DNA of 64,000 bases from Bacteroidetes bacterium MED-G13 (GTDB taxonomy: Bacteria > Bacteroidota > Bacteroidia > Flavobacteriales > Flavobacteriaceae): contig NTKO01000002.1 in NCBI GenBank assembly GCA_002457735.1, positions 1-64,000 on the forward strand, written 5' to 3'. The number at the start of each line of letters is the position of its first letter. Position 1 is the first letter of the stretch. Below, one piece after another: positions 37,166-46,999 of the stretch. The notes under the pieces were generated by a model. It was not told the origin of the DNA and searched no databases. It was given only the letters and a program-made list of their open reading frames with translations. A program made the position numbers and the translations under genes.

Positions 37166-38388
37166 ATGATAGGTTTAGTAAGCTTAAACTATAAAATTGC
37201 ACCCTTAATATAAGAGAACATTTCTACCTATTCCCTAACGAAATTTCTAAAATTCATGCACACATAAATAAAAAAGTAAAAACTCAAGGACTTTTTATTA
37301 TTTCAACATGTAACAGAACTGAAATTTATTTTGAAGTCAATTTACAAGAGCTAAATGAGAATCAAGTTTTTCATTCGATTATCATGACCCTAAGTAGATT
37401 TAAAAAATTTAATGATGGCTTGAGGCCGTACATTAAAAAGAAGAAAGGAATTGAAAAAATTTCAAAACATATATTCAGACTCTCAAGTGGACTTGAATCA
37501 ATGATCATAGGTGAATTCCAAATTGTTGATCAAATAAAATCAGCATACAGTCTTGCTAAAAAGAATATAATGCTCAGCCCCACTCTTGAAAGAATGATCC
37601 AAAAATCTTTAGAGGTTAGCAAATTCATAAGAAATAATACAAGCATAGATAAAGGGGGTATTTCAGTGAGTTCAGCTGCTATCGATCAAATAGGAAGCAT
37701 TAAAAATGCTCATAACCTATCCATTTTGTGTGTGGGGGCTGGAAGAACATCAAAACTCTCAGTTCAACAATTGATATCAAAAAAATTTAAAAATCTTTTT
37801 ATCACCAACAGAACCAAAGCTAATGTTGATCCATTAATTGAAAAGTTTAAATTAAAACATATTGATTACAAAAGCTGGAAGAAAAGATTACGGGACATAG
37901 ATATTGTAATTTTTAGTACATCTTCAAAAACGCCTTTAATTAAAGACGATGATTTAAATGAAATTGATAAAATCCGAGCAAATAAAATAACTTTTGTTGA
38001 TCTCTCAGTTCCAAGAAATATAAAATTAAAAAAGACCTACAAAAATGTTGATTTAGTAGATCTGGACAAGCTTAAAGATCAGGTTAATAGAAACTACAAC
38101 AAAAGAATTTCTGAAATAAAAAAAGCCGAGTTGATGTTAACAAAGCATACAACAGAATTTAATAAATGGGTTGATAGTAGAGAGCTAAGACCAGCTATAA
38201 TTTCCATTAAAAAACAATTTGATGAATTGATTACCAATTCCCCTAAACTTAATGGTAATAAAAAGGAGGTTGAAGAAATTTATGAGAAATTTTCGGATAA
38301 AATTATTAAAAACCTGATTTCAGTAACCAATAACGGTAAAAACAATGAAGCTCTTAAGATAATTAACAAAATATTTTCTAATGATTAA
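37166..38388 (+). CDS. hemA: Glutamyl-tRNA reductase HemA, one-base frameshift near codon 15
   Basis: HemA reduces Glu-tRNA to glutamate-1-semialdehyde, the first step of the C5 haem pathway. The track starts at 37384, after the catalytic cysteine, so it cannot be right: upstream in the same frame reads IREHFYLFPNEI and FIISTCNRTEIYF (catalytic Cys near 37309). Further upstream, in another frame, an ATG at 37166 gives MIGLVSLNYKIAPL, the expected N-terminus. The two halves join if one base is restored around 37207-37209. Other motifs: GLESMIIGEFQIVDQ, NAD-binding GAGRTSKLS, and a C-terminal dimerisation helix. It overlaps hemCD by 8 bp. Confidence 0.88.
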
Positions 38389-39973
38389 TAAGTTAGTTGT
38401 TGGGTCTAGAGCTAGTAGCCTTGCTTTAACTCAGACAAGATATGTTATTCAAGAATTAAGAAAAACAAACCCTAACACTGAATTTGTTATAAAAAAAATC
38501 AAAACTAAAGGAGATCTATTACTAAGCAAAGATTTAAATAAAATACTCGACAAAGGTTTTTTTGTTAGCGAAATTCAGAATGAACTGCTACATAACTCTA
38601 TTGACATCGCTATTCACAGTTTAAAAGATTTGCCCTATGATGTGAATTCTAAATTAAAATCCTTTACTGTAACAAAAAGACAAGACCCTATGGATGTTCT
38701 TGTAATAAAAAAAAGACTCAAGACTAAAAAACTAAAAGACTTGAAATTAGTTGGAACCTCATCGATTAGAAGACAGAAACAAATCCAAATGATTCATAAA
38801 GATGTGAAAGTTAAAAGCTTGAGAGGAAATGTTGAGACAAGAATCCAAAAACTTGATAAAGGTGAATATGATGGAATCATTCTTGCAGCTGCTGGACTAA
38901 AAAGATTAGGATTGGAAAAAAGAATAACAAAATATTTTAATGTGAATGAAATGACACCCGCTGCAGGTCAGGGTGCTCTTGCGGTTGAATTCAGAAAAAA
39001 TGATAAAAAAACCCTATCTATTTTAAAAAAAATTCAAGATAAATCAACAGAGATTTGTGTTAACGAAGAAAGAAGTTTCTTAAAAAATGTTGGTGGCGGC
39101 TGTTCTTCTCCAGATGCAGTTTTATGCATCATTGAAAATGATAAAATAAAGATTGAAGGTAAAATATTTGATAGCAATAGAAAAAAATATATTGCTGGAA
39201 CCATGGTGAAAGATCTTGGAAATCATAAAGAAATTGGAGTAAAACTAGCTAAGCAGTTAAAATCTAAGCTTTCTCCAGTATCAGCCAAACATGTCATTTT
39301 AACCAATGAAGGAGATATTAATGGGTTCTACAATTTAGTTAAAAATAATTTTAAAGTCCATCATTTTCCTTTGTTAAAAATACTGCCTATTGAATTTAAA
39401 ATTAATAATCTAGAATCTTATGATTATGTAATATTTACCTCTAAAAATGGTGTGAAAAACTTCTTTAGTAAAGTTAAAATATCTGAAAATGTAAAGTTTA
39501 TATGCATTGGCAATAAAACAGAACAAATGCTAAATAAATATGGGTATGTTTCGTTACATACTTCTAAAAAAAATTATTCTGAAATAATGGCAACAGAACT
39601 AGAAAAAAATAAATTAATCAATGGGGAAAATGTTCTTCTTGTTCAGGGTAAAATAGCAAAAGATGATTTACGGTTCGAGCTAAAAAAGTTCTGTAATGTA
39701 GACAGAGTAAATGTTTACAGTACAAATGCTAAAGAAGATTTAAATGAAAAGCTTGAAAAGCTAATTTCTAGTATAAGCACTTTTACTGTTTTCACTAGCC
39801 CTTCAGCTTTTGATTCTTTTATTAAATTTTATAATCCTAACAAAACAAAAATAATCAGTATTGGCAATACCACAACTAAATACATTGAATCTAAAGGTTA
39901 TGATTGTATGCTAACGTCTCAAATGCAATCCTATGAAGGGATTTCAGAATCAATAATAAAACACTTCTATTAA
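38381..39973 (+). CDS. hemCD: Porphobilinogen deaminase - uroporphyrinogen-III synthase fusion (HemC-HemD)
   Basis: A 530-residue fusion. Residues 1 to about 300 are HemC: VVGSRASSLALTQ, HSLKDLPYD, LVGTSSIRRQKQI, LRGNVETRIQKLD, AAGQGALAVE, and the cofactor cysteine in GGGCSSPDAVL. From about 305 (KHVILTNEGDING) to the end it is HemD: FTSKNGVKNFF, then VNVYST and TVFTSPSAFDSF. The single ORF has no internal stop or likely restart. It turns four porphobilinogens into uroporphyrinogen III. Confidence 0.93.
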   Translation: MINKLVVGSRASSLALTQTRYVIQELRKTNPNTEFVIKKIKTKGDLLLSKDLNKILDKGFFVSEIQNELLHNSIDIAIHSLKDLPYDVNSKLKSFTVTKRQDPMDVLVIKKRLKTKKLKDLKLVGTSSIRRQKQIQMIHKDVKVKSLRGNVETRIQKLDKGEYDGIILAAAGLKRLGLEKRITKYFNVNEMTPAAGQGALAVEFRKNDKKTLSILKKIQDKSTEICVNEERSFLKNVGGGCSSPDAVLCIIENDKIKIEGKIFDSNRKKYIAGTMVKDLGNHKEIGVKLAKQLKSKLSPVSAKHVILTNEGDINGFYNLVKNNFKVHHFPLLKILPIEFKINNLESYDYVIFTSKNGVKNFFSKVKISENVKFICIGNKTEQMLNKYGYVSLHTSKKNYSEIMATELEKNKLINGENVLLVQGKIAKDDLRFELKKFCNVDRVNVYSTNAKEDLNEKLEKLISSISTFTVFTSPSAFDSFIKFYNPNKTKIISIGNTTTKYIESKGYDCMLTSQMQSYEGISESIIKHFY

Positions 39974-39975
39974 TT

Positions 39976-40965
39976 ATGAAATTTCCAACAAATAGACTTA
40001 GAAGGCTTAGATACAACAAAATTCTAAGAGACATGATTGAGGATGTGAGAATAAATCCAACTGACTTGATATGCCCTATATTTATTATCGAAGGAACAAA
40101 TATAAAAGAGCCTATTGCGGCTATGCCTGGACAATATAGGTTTTCCGTTGATCAAGCTGTAAAACTATGTGAAGAACTTATTCAAAATAATATAAACTCA
40201 ATTATATTATTTGGAATTCCAAAAGACAAGGACAATACAGGTGAAATTTCATGCAGCTCAAATAGTATTATTCCTAAGGCAATTGAAGAATTAAAAAATG
40301 TATATGGTGATCAAATTTTTATCATAGCGGATGTATGTAATTGCGAATACACAACTCATGGACACTGTGGTACTGTAATCGATAATGATGTAGACAATGA
40401 TGCAACTCTAAAAACCCTATCCAGTCAGTCTTTAATTTTGGCTAAAAGTGGTGCCGATGCATTAGCACCCTCAGACATGATGGATGGAAGAGTTAAAGTA
40501 ATAAGAGAAGTTTTAGATAATAATAAATTTGAAAAGATTCCTATTTTCCCATACTCCGTGAAATACAGTTCCGCATTTTATGGTCCATTTAGAGATGCCG
40601 CCAAAAGTAGTCCATCCTTTGGTGATAGAAAAACTTACCAAATGAATTTCAAAAATTCTGAAGAGGCAATAAACGAAGTTAAATTTGATATAAACGAAGG
40701 TGCTGATGTGGTTATTATTAAACCTGCTTTATCATATCTAGACATCATATACAGAATAAAAGAAAGATTTAATATTCCCATAATTGCATATAATGTTAGC
40801 GGGGAATATACAATGGTTAAAAGCGCATCAAAAAACGACTTTATTGATGAAATGGAAACAATTTTGGAAATATTACATTCTATTAAAAGATCTGGTGCAA
40901 ATGCGATAATAAGCTATCATGCACTAGATATCGCAAAATATTTAAGATCCAATGAAGTACAATAA
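39976..40965 (+). CDS. hemB: Delta-aminolevulinic acid dehydratase HemB
   Basis: The 329-residue enzyme joins two 5-aminolevulinates to porphobilinogen. Zinc-type cysteines are seen in DVCNCEYTTHGHCG; Schiff-base lysines lie in PYSVKYSSAFYGPFRDA and DVVIIKPALSYLD. It begins 2 bp after hemCD and overlaps hemL by 14 bp. Confidence 0.97.
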   Translation: MKFPTNRLRRLRYNKILRDMIEDVRINPTDLICPIFIIEGTNIKEPIAAMPGQYRFSVDQAVKLCEELIQNNINSIILFGIPKDKDNTGEISCSSNSIIPKAIEELKNVYGDQIFIIADVCNCEYTTHGHCGTVIDNDVDNDATLKTLSSQSLILAKSGADALAPSDMMDGRVKVIREVLDNNKFEKIPIFPYSVKYSSAFYGPFRDAAKSSPSFGDRKTYQMNFKNSEEAINEVKFDINEGADVVIIKPALSYLDIIYRIKERFNIPIIAYNVSGEYTMVKSASKNDFIDEMETILEILHSIKRSGANAIISYHALDIAKYLRSNEVQ

Positions 40966-42238
40966 AAGCACTAAAGCATTTAAGGAGTCCCAAGCACTGA
41001 TCCCTGGCGGGGTAAATTCACCTGTACGAGCATTTAAAAGTGTAAAATGCAATCCTGTTTTTTTTGATTATGGAAAAGGAAGTAAAATTTATGATATCGA
41101 TGGTAATGAATATATTGATTGTATCTCATCTTGGGGTCCGCTTATTTTTGGACATGCTGATCGTACGACACAATCCAAAATTAGTGATTATCTAAAAAGA
41201 GGAACAACATATGGTGCACCCACAGAAATTGAATCTGAAATGGCAAAAAAAATTATTGAATTAGTTCCCTCCATTGAAAAGGTGAGGATGGTAAATTCAG
41301 GAACTGAAGCAACAATGAGTGCAATTAGACTAGCTAGGGGATATACTTCTAAAAACTTAATTTTAAAATTTGCAGGAAATTATCACGGTCATGGAGACAG
41401 TTTTTTAATTAAAGCTGGCTCAGGTGCAATGACTTTAGGATTACCCGATAGCCCAGGTGTAACTAAAAATACTGCGAAGGATACAATTATTGCTGAGTTT
41501 AACTCAATTGAATCTGTAGCTAAACAATTCAAAAGAAATCCTGGTAAAATTGCTGCTGTTATAATTGAGCCTGTAGCTGGAAATATGGGTCTAGTTCAAT
41601 CTAAAAAAGATTTTCTTAGAGAGCTTAGAAAACTTTGCGACAAGAATAAATCATTATTAATATTTGATGAGGTAATGAGTGGTTTCAGATTGTCCCAAGG
41701 TGGAGCTCAGCAGTTATACGATGTAATTCCAGACATTACAACTTTAGGTAAAATAATCGGCGGTGGACTTCCAGTTGGGGCCTATGGAGGTAAATCTGAG
41801 ATAATGGATTACTTGGCTCCTAATGGACCGGTATATCAAGCAGGAACGCTTTCAGGGAATCCACTGGCAATGAGTGCTGGTCTTTCAGTACTTAACCGAT
41901 TAAATGATAAACTTTTCAATAAACTAGAATCAATTTCAAAAAAAATACATGACGGATTTATGCAAAATATTCATAAAACTGGAACAAATGCCATAATTAA
42001 CAGAGCAGGTTCAATGATGACTCTTTTTTTTACTGAAAAAGAAAAAATTGAGAATTATAATGACGCAATCGCATGTGATTTAAACATGTACGCAAAATAC
42101 TTTAAATCTATGTTAGATGAAGGTATATATTTACCTCCATCTCAATTTGAATGTATGTTTATTTCCTCAGTTTACAGCACAAAAGACATTGATAAAATTA
42201 TCAGTTCTAATAAAAAATCTCTTGAATCTATAAGATGA
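40952..42238 (+). CDS. hemL: Glutamate-1-semialdehyde aminomutase HemL
   Basis: A 428-residue PLP enzyme making 5-aminolevulinate. Family blocks: ALIPGGVNSPVRAFK, VNSGTEATMSAIRLARG, FAGNYHGHGDSFL, IFDEVMSGFR, and the PLP lysine in TTLGKIIGGGLPVGAYGG. It overlaps hemB (14 bp) and hemE (4 bp, ATGA). Confidence 0.97.
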   Translation: MKYNKSTKAFKESQALIPGGVNSPVRAFKSVKCNPVFFDYGKGSKIYDIDGNEYIDCISSWGPLIFGHADRTTQSKISDYLKRGTTYGAPTEIESEMAKKIIELVPSIEKVRMVNSGTEATMSAIRLARGYTSKNLILKFAGNYHGHGDSFLIKAGSGAMTLGLPDSPGVTKNTAKDTIIAEFNSIESVAKQFKRNPGKIAAVIIEPVAGNMGLVQSKKDFLRELRKLCDKNKSLLIFDEVMSGFRLSQGGAQQLYDVIPDITTLGKIIGGGLPVGAYGGKSEIMDYLAPNGPVYQAGTLSGNPLAMSAGLSVLNRLNDKLFNKLESISKKIHDGFMQNIHKTGTNAIINRAGSMMTLFFTEKEKIENYNDAIACDLNMYAKYFKSMLDEGIYLPPSQFECMFISSVYSTKDIDKIISSNKKSLESIR

Positions 42239-43260
42239 AAAAAAATATATTTATTGAAAATATTAATGGAAATGTAACTTCTCGCCCACCCGTGTGGTTC
42301 ATGAGACAAGCAGGAAGAATATTACCATCTTATTTGAAATTAAAACAGAAATTTAGTTTTGATGAAATGATGCAAAATAAAGAACTAGCAGCCAAAGTCA
42401 CACTACTTCCTATTGATGACCTTGGAGTTGATGCTGGAATACTTTTTTCTGACATTTTAGTAATCCCTAAAGCTTTAGGATTAGAACTTGAATTTACTGC
42501 AAAAGGACCTAAATTTCACAATGCTTTAGATGAAAATATAATGATTGAAAATTTAAAATTTCACCCCAATAAGTTAGATTACATTTACAATAACATTAAA
42601 GAAATAAAATTTCAACGACCAGAAACTCCTTTAATTGGTTTTTGCGGTGGACCACTTACAACGTTTTTATTTATGTTTAGAAGGAACGAATCAAATAAAG
42701 ATTTTAACCATGTTATAAAACTACTTTACAAGGAAAAGAAAAAATGTATTAAAATAATGGAAATGCTCACTGAAGCATCTATTGAATATGTAAATAAGCA
42801 AGTTGATAGTGGGATAGATTGCTTTCAGTTATTTGAAACTTATTGTGGAATAATACCTGAAAAAATGTATACTGAAATTGTTCTTCCTTTTTCAAAAAGG
42901 ATTTTAAATGCTGCAATGGATAAAAATTGTAAAACAATTTTTTTCCCAAAAAATTACAATAACGGACTAAAGAACATAAACAAAGATATTTGCGACATTA
43001 CAAGCATTGATTGGCAGATACCACTTGAATCGGCACGAACATTGCTCAACAAAAATATTGGAATCCAAGGAAATATGGATCCAAGAATATTTTTTTCTGA
43101 CAAAAAAGAAATTGAAAAATACCTTATGAAATTAACAAGTTTTGGTGAAAAGAATTCTAATTGGATATTTAATTTGGGTCATGGTTTTATACCTGGAATT
43201 GATGTAAAAAATGTAAATTTTGTTGTTGATTGGATTAAAAATAAAAACTGGAATAGATAA
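42235..43260 (+). CDS. hemE: Uroporphyrinogen decarboxylase HemE
   Basis: The 341-residue enzyme turns uroporphyrinogen III into coproporphyrinogen III. It has the signature RPPVWFMRQAGRILPSY, FSDILVIPKALG, and GFCGGPLTTFLF. A late block HGFIPGIDVKNV is also typical. It begins within hemL. Confidence 0.97.
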   Translation: MKKNIFIENINGNVTSRPPVWFMRQAGRILPSYLKLKQKFSFDEMMQNKELAAKVTLLPIDDLGVDAGILFSDILVIPKALGLELEFTAKGPKFHNALDENIMIENLKFHPNKLDYIYNNIKEIKFQRPETPLIGFCGGPLTTFLFMFRRNESNKDFNHVIKLLYKEKKKCIKIMEMLTEASIEYVNKQVDSGIDCFQLFETYCGIIPEKMYTEIVLPFSKRILNAAMDKNCKTIFFPKNYNNGLKNINKDICDITSIDWQIPLESARTLLNKNIGIQGNMDPRIFFSDKKEIEKYLMKLTSFGEKNSNWIFNLGHGFIPGIDVKNVNFVVDWIKNKNWNR

Positions 43261-43261
43261 A

Positions 43262-44638
43262 ATGAAAATTAACAACAAATTACTGAACAAATACAACAGA
43301 AAGGGTCCTCGTTATACCTCATACCCTCCAGCCACACATTTTTCAGAAAAATATAATGATAAGAGTTTTATAAAATCTGTAACTCTGTCAAATGATGAAA
43401 AACCAGAAAACGTATCAGTATACATTCACATACCCTTTTGTCCGCAAATTTGTCATTTCTGCGGATGTACTACTGAATCTGGATTTACAAAACCATTTTT
43501 AGAAAGATATGTTGATGCTCTAATTAAAGAAATTGAATTTGTATCAAAGTTGATTGATAAAAATAGAAAACTTACACAAATACATTGGGGAGGTGGAACT
43601 CCAAATGCTATTTCATTAAAATACATTAAAAGAATTACACATAAAATTCTACAATGTTTCAACCTTAATGAAGAATATGAAATGGCTATTGAATGTAGTC
43701 CAGCTCATCTTGATTACAAGCATATTGAATTGTTAAAAAGCTATGGATTTAACAGAATTTCTCTTGGGATTCAAGACTTTAAAGATGAAGTTTTAGACGC
43801 TATTAATAGAAGAAGACCAAAACATCCAATTGACAAAATAATTGATAAAATTCACAATGAAGGTTTTACTGGAACTAATATTGATCTGGTATATGGATTA
43901 CCCTTACAAACTGTTGAAGGTTTTAACGAAACAATTGATAAGGCAATTTCTTTAAATACCGACAGAATTGTAACATTTTCATACGCTCATGTTCCATCTA
44001 TTCTTCCAAGACAAAAAATATTAGAAAATATTGGATTCCCATCCTCACATGAAAAAGCAGAAATGTATAATAATGCTTTTAAAAAATTTACAGAGGCTGG
44101 ATATGTACCAATTGGAATGGATCACTTTTGTAGACCTGATGACGAGTTTTATTTAGCCCTAAAAAATAACCAACTTCACAGAAATTTTCAGGGATACTGT
44201 ACAACTAAAACAACAGGGCAAGTTTATGGATTTGGCGCCTCTTCAATATCTCAACTATTTTCTGCCTACAGTCAAAATGTAAAGAACGCAGCTCAATACA
44301 TTAAGAAAATTAATGATAATAATACTGCTGTCTTGAGAGGATATAATCTCACGCAAAATGAAAAAATAATTAGAGATGTTATAAACTCAATCATGTGCAA
44401 TTATTTTGTTGATTTTCATGAAATTGCAGAAAGGTTTGAAACTAATTCCTATAAAATCAAAGAAGTCATAGCTTTTGATAAAGAAAAATTTAAAGATTTT
44501 ATAGATTTGAATTTTATGAAAATTGAAAATGACAAAATCACTATTTCCCATGATGCAAGATTATACATAAGAAATATTGCAATGGAGTTTGACCCACTAA
44601 TGGATACAAAAATTGGAACTTATTCAAAAACTATATAA
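43262..44638 (+). CDS. hemN: Oxygen-independent coproporphyrinogen III dehydrogenase HemN
   Basis: A radical-SAM enzyme of 458 residues from the ATG at 43262 (the track's longer start lies inside hemE). It shows RKGPRYTSYPPATHF, the Fe-S/SAM motif HIPFCPQICHFCGC, HWGGGTPNAI, RISLGIQDF and IDLVYGLPLQ. It makes protoporphyrinogen IX without oxygen. No hemF is in the window. Confidence 0.95.
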   Translation: MKINNKLLNKYNRKGPRYTSYPPATHFSEKYNDKSFIKSVTLSNDEKPENVSVYIHIPFCPQICHFCGCTTESGFTKPFLERYVDALIKEIEFVSKLIDKNRKLTQIHWGGGTPNAISLKYIKRITHKILQCFNLNEEYEMAIECSPAHLDYKHIELLKSYGFNRISLGIQDFKDEVLDAINRRRPKHPIDKIIDKIHNEGFTGTNIDLVYGLPLQTVEGFNETIDKAISLNTDRIVTFSYAHVPSILPRQKILENIGFPSSHEKAEMYNNAFKKFTEAGYVPIGMDHFCRPDDEFYLALKNNQLHRNFQGYCTTKTTGQVYGFGASSISQLFSAYSQNVKNAAQYIKKINDNNTAVLRGYNLTQNEKIIRDVINSIMCNYFVDFHEIAERFETNSYKIKEVIAFDKEKFKDFIDLNFMKIENDKITISHDARLYIRNIAMEFDPLMDTKIGTYSKTI

Positions 44639-45666
44639 TGAAAGGGCTATTATTAATCAACTTGGGCTCACCGGATAGCACATCAATTCCAGATGTCAAG
44701 AAATATCTTGATGAATTTTTGATGGATAAAAGAGTTATTGGTAAAAGTTATCTTTTTAGATGGATATTAGTCAAATTAATAATACTCAACTTTAGGCCAA
44801 AAAAATCGGCTAAGGCTTATAAAAAAATATGGTGGAAAGAAGGGTCTCCATTAATTGTTCTTTCTCAAAGGTTATTCAAAAAAATATCAAAAATTCTTAA
44901 TATTCATGTTTCTCTAGCCATGAGATATGGGTCAATGAGTATACTGAAAGGACTTACTGAACTTAATGATAATGGAGTTAGAGATATTGTAGTTTTACCT
45001 CTATACCCTCACTACGCAATGTCTTCATATGAAACGGTAGTTGAGAAAGTAAAAGAAGAAGCTCAAAAAAATTTTCCAAATAATAATATTTTATTCATCG
45101 AACCTTTTTACAATGATCCTGACTATATAAAATTACTTTCCAAAAAAATTGGAGATAAAATCAAGAATCTTAACTATGACCATATATTATTTTCTTATCA
45201 CGGAATACCAGTTAGTCATCTCAAAATTTCTGACCCAACAAAAAAACATTGCTATAAAATAAATGATTGTTGTTCAGTGAAATCTGATGCTCATAAAACA
45301 TGCTACAAGCATCAAGTGATTGTTACCACAGATTTAGTTGCCAAAAATTTGTCTCTTAATAAAGAAAAATTTAGTGTATCATTTCAATCTAGATTGGCTA
45401 ACGAACCTTGGCTAAAACCTTATACTGATAGCGAACTTGAGAGATTGGCAAAAAGTGGAAAGAAAAATTTAGTAATTGTAACCCCAGCATTTGTAACTGA
45501 CTGCCTTGAAACACTTGAAGAAATTGTCATGGAAGGTAAAGAAGAATTTTTAGAAGCTGGCGGAGAAAATTACTATTATGTACCCTGTTTAAATGATGAT
45601 ATGAGTTGGGCAAAACTGGTTTCAAAATGGACTGAAAATAAGCTTACAGAATTTAATAATGCCTAA
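44638..45666 (+). CDS. hemH: Ferrochelatase HemH
   Basis: A 342-residue enzyme inserting Fe(II) into protoporphyrin IX. It has LLINLGSPDS, AMRYGSMSI, FSYHGIPVSHL (catalytic His), SFQSRLANEPWLKPYT and FVTDCLETLEEI. A Cys-rich insert KHCYKINDCC to KTCYKHQ is present, as in other Bacteroidota. Its ATG overlaps the hemN stop (TAATG), and it overlaps hemG by 8 bp. Confidence 0.95.
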   Translation: MKGLLLINLGSPDSTSIPDVKKYLDEFLMDKRVIGKSYLFRWILVKLIILNFRPKKSAKAYKKIWWKEGSPLIVLSQRLFKKISKILNIHVSLAMRYGSMSILKGLTELNDNGVRDIVVLPLYPHYAMSSYETVVEKVKEEAQKNFPNNNILFIEPFYNDPDYIKLLSKKIGDKIKNLNYDHILFSYHGIPVSHLKISDPTKKHCYKINDCCSVKSDAHKTCYKHQVIVTTDLVAKNLSLNKEKFSVSFQSRLANEPWLKPYTDSELERLAKSGKKNLVIVTPAFVTDCLETLEEIVMEGKEEFLEAGGENYYYVPCLNDDMSWAKLVSKWTENKLTEFNNA

Positions 45667-46999
45667 AAGCTTTCCTAAAAAAGTAGATAATCTTATAATT
45701 GGTGCTGGTATAACCGGTTTGTCACTTGCTCATTTTTTAAAAAAATTTAATCAAGATTTTATTATACTTGAGTCTTCTAAAAGAATTGGAGGAAATATTA
45801 ATACAGTTTCAAAAAAGGGCTTTACTCTTGAAAACGGACCTAACACACTGCTTTTAGACAATAAGTCTATTCAGGCTTTAATTGAAGATTTTAATATTTC
45901 AAAAAATATCATTTTCCCAAATGAAAAGGCCAAAAATAGATTTTTAATCAAAAACCACATACTAACACCCATTCCTAAAAATCTTACTGATTTCTTGAAG
46001 TCAAACATATTGAGCTTCTCAGCAAAAATCAGAATCTTTTTTGAGCCATTTATAAAAAAACACAAAAAAGATACAAGTGTATTTAACTTTATTGTTAAAA
46101 GATTTGGTAAAGAATTTCACGACAACCTAATTGTGCCATTTTTAAATGGTATATATGCTGGGGATACCAAAAAAATGAGCATAAAATTTGTGCTTAGAAA
46201 AGTTTGGGAAATGGAACAAAAAAATGGAAGTATTTTAAAATCTATTTTTTTAAATAAAACAAATTATCAACCAAAATCTTTTAGTTTTAAAAATGGACTT
46301 TCTGACCTTTTGGATTGTTTTAAAAAAGAACTTGATAAAAACATATTTTTAAAAATAAAAGTTACAAGTTTAACCAAGAAAAATAACCTTAATTTTGTTC
46401 AAATTAATGACGGCCAAGAAATTCAATGCAAGAATATAATTTCTACCATACCAGCACACTGTCTAAAAGATATTATTACAGATCAAAAAATAATTACTTG
46501 TCTAAAAAAAATTGAATATCATCCATTAAATGTTTTACATTTTAGCTTGGAAAGAAATAAAATTTATAGCCCCATTGATGGATTTGGAGTTTTAGCAAAA
46601 CCAAGTGATAAACTATCATTTTTAGGAATTTTATTTAACTCAAGAATATTTCCTCATCTTTCCCCTAAAAAATATGATCTAATTACTGTAATGGTAGGTG
46701 GGGCTAAACAAAAGAACATTCTTAAAAAACCAAAAAAAGAAATTGAGAAAAGAGTTATTTCGGATATCAAAAAAATTATAAATTTTGAAGGTAAAATTGT
46801 ATTACTAAATCAATTTTCCTGGAAAAAAGGTATACCGCAATATGATATGAATTTTTTAAATCTTTCTAAGTCAATAAAAAATTTTACACAAAAAAATCCT
46901 GGATTATTTATAATTGGTAATTTTCTAGAGGGTGTTTCTGTAAGTAATTGTATTAAAGCTGGACACAAAACTGCACAATTACTCTGTGAAAAAGTTTGA
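45659..46999 (+). CDS. hemG: Protoporphyrinogen oxidase, HemY/PgoX type
   Basis: A 446-residue FAD amine-oxidase-family protein that oxidises protoporphyrinogen IX to protoporphyrin IX, the substrate of HemH. The N-terminal dinucleotide fold reads LIIGAGITGLSLAHF with ESSKRIGGNI; the C-terminal FAD contact is FIIGNFLEGVSVSNCI. It is the last gene of the haem operon, and its 3' end overlaps the ABC ATPase gene on the other strand by 21 bp. Confidence 0.92.
   Translation: MPKSFPKKVDNLIIGAGITGLSLAHFLKKFNQDFIILESSKRIGGNINTVSKKGFTLENGPNTLLLDNKSIQALIEDFNISKNIIFPNEKAKNRFLIKNHILTPIPKNLTDFLKSNILSFSAKIRIFFEPFIKKHKKDTSVFNFIVKRFGKEFHDNLIVPFLNGIYAGDTKKMSIKFVLRKVWEMEQKNGSILKSIFLNKTNYQPKSFSFKNGLSDLLDCFKKELDKNIFLKIKVTSLTKKNNLNFVQINDGQEIQCKNIISTIPAHCLKDIITDQKIITCLKKIEYHPLNVLHFSLERNKIYSPIDGFGVLAKPSDKLSFLGILFNSRIFPHLSPKKYDLITVMVGGAKQKNILKKPKKEIEKRVISDIKKIINFEGKIVLLNQFSWKKGIPQYDMNFLNLSKSIKNFTQKNPGLFIIGNFLEGVSVSNCIKAGHKTAQLLCEKV

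Noticed and set aside
37195-37215. Programmed frameshift in hemA
   Set aside because: No X-XXY-YYZ slippery sequence or clear stimulatory structure; an indel is simpler.
37384-38388. hemA as a short gene starting at 37384
   Set aside because: This start would remove the catalytic STCNR motif, which is encoded just upstream in the same frame.
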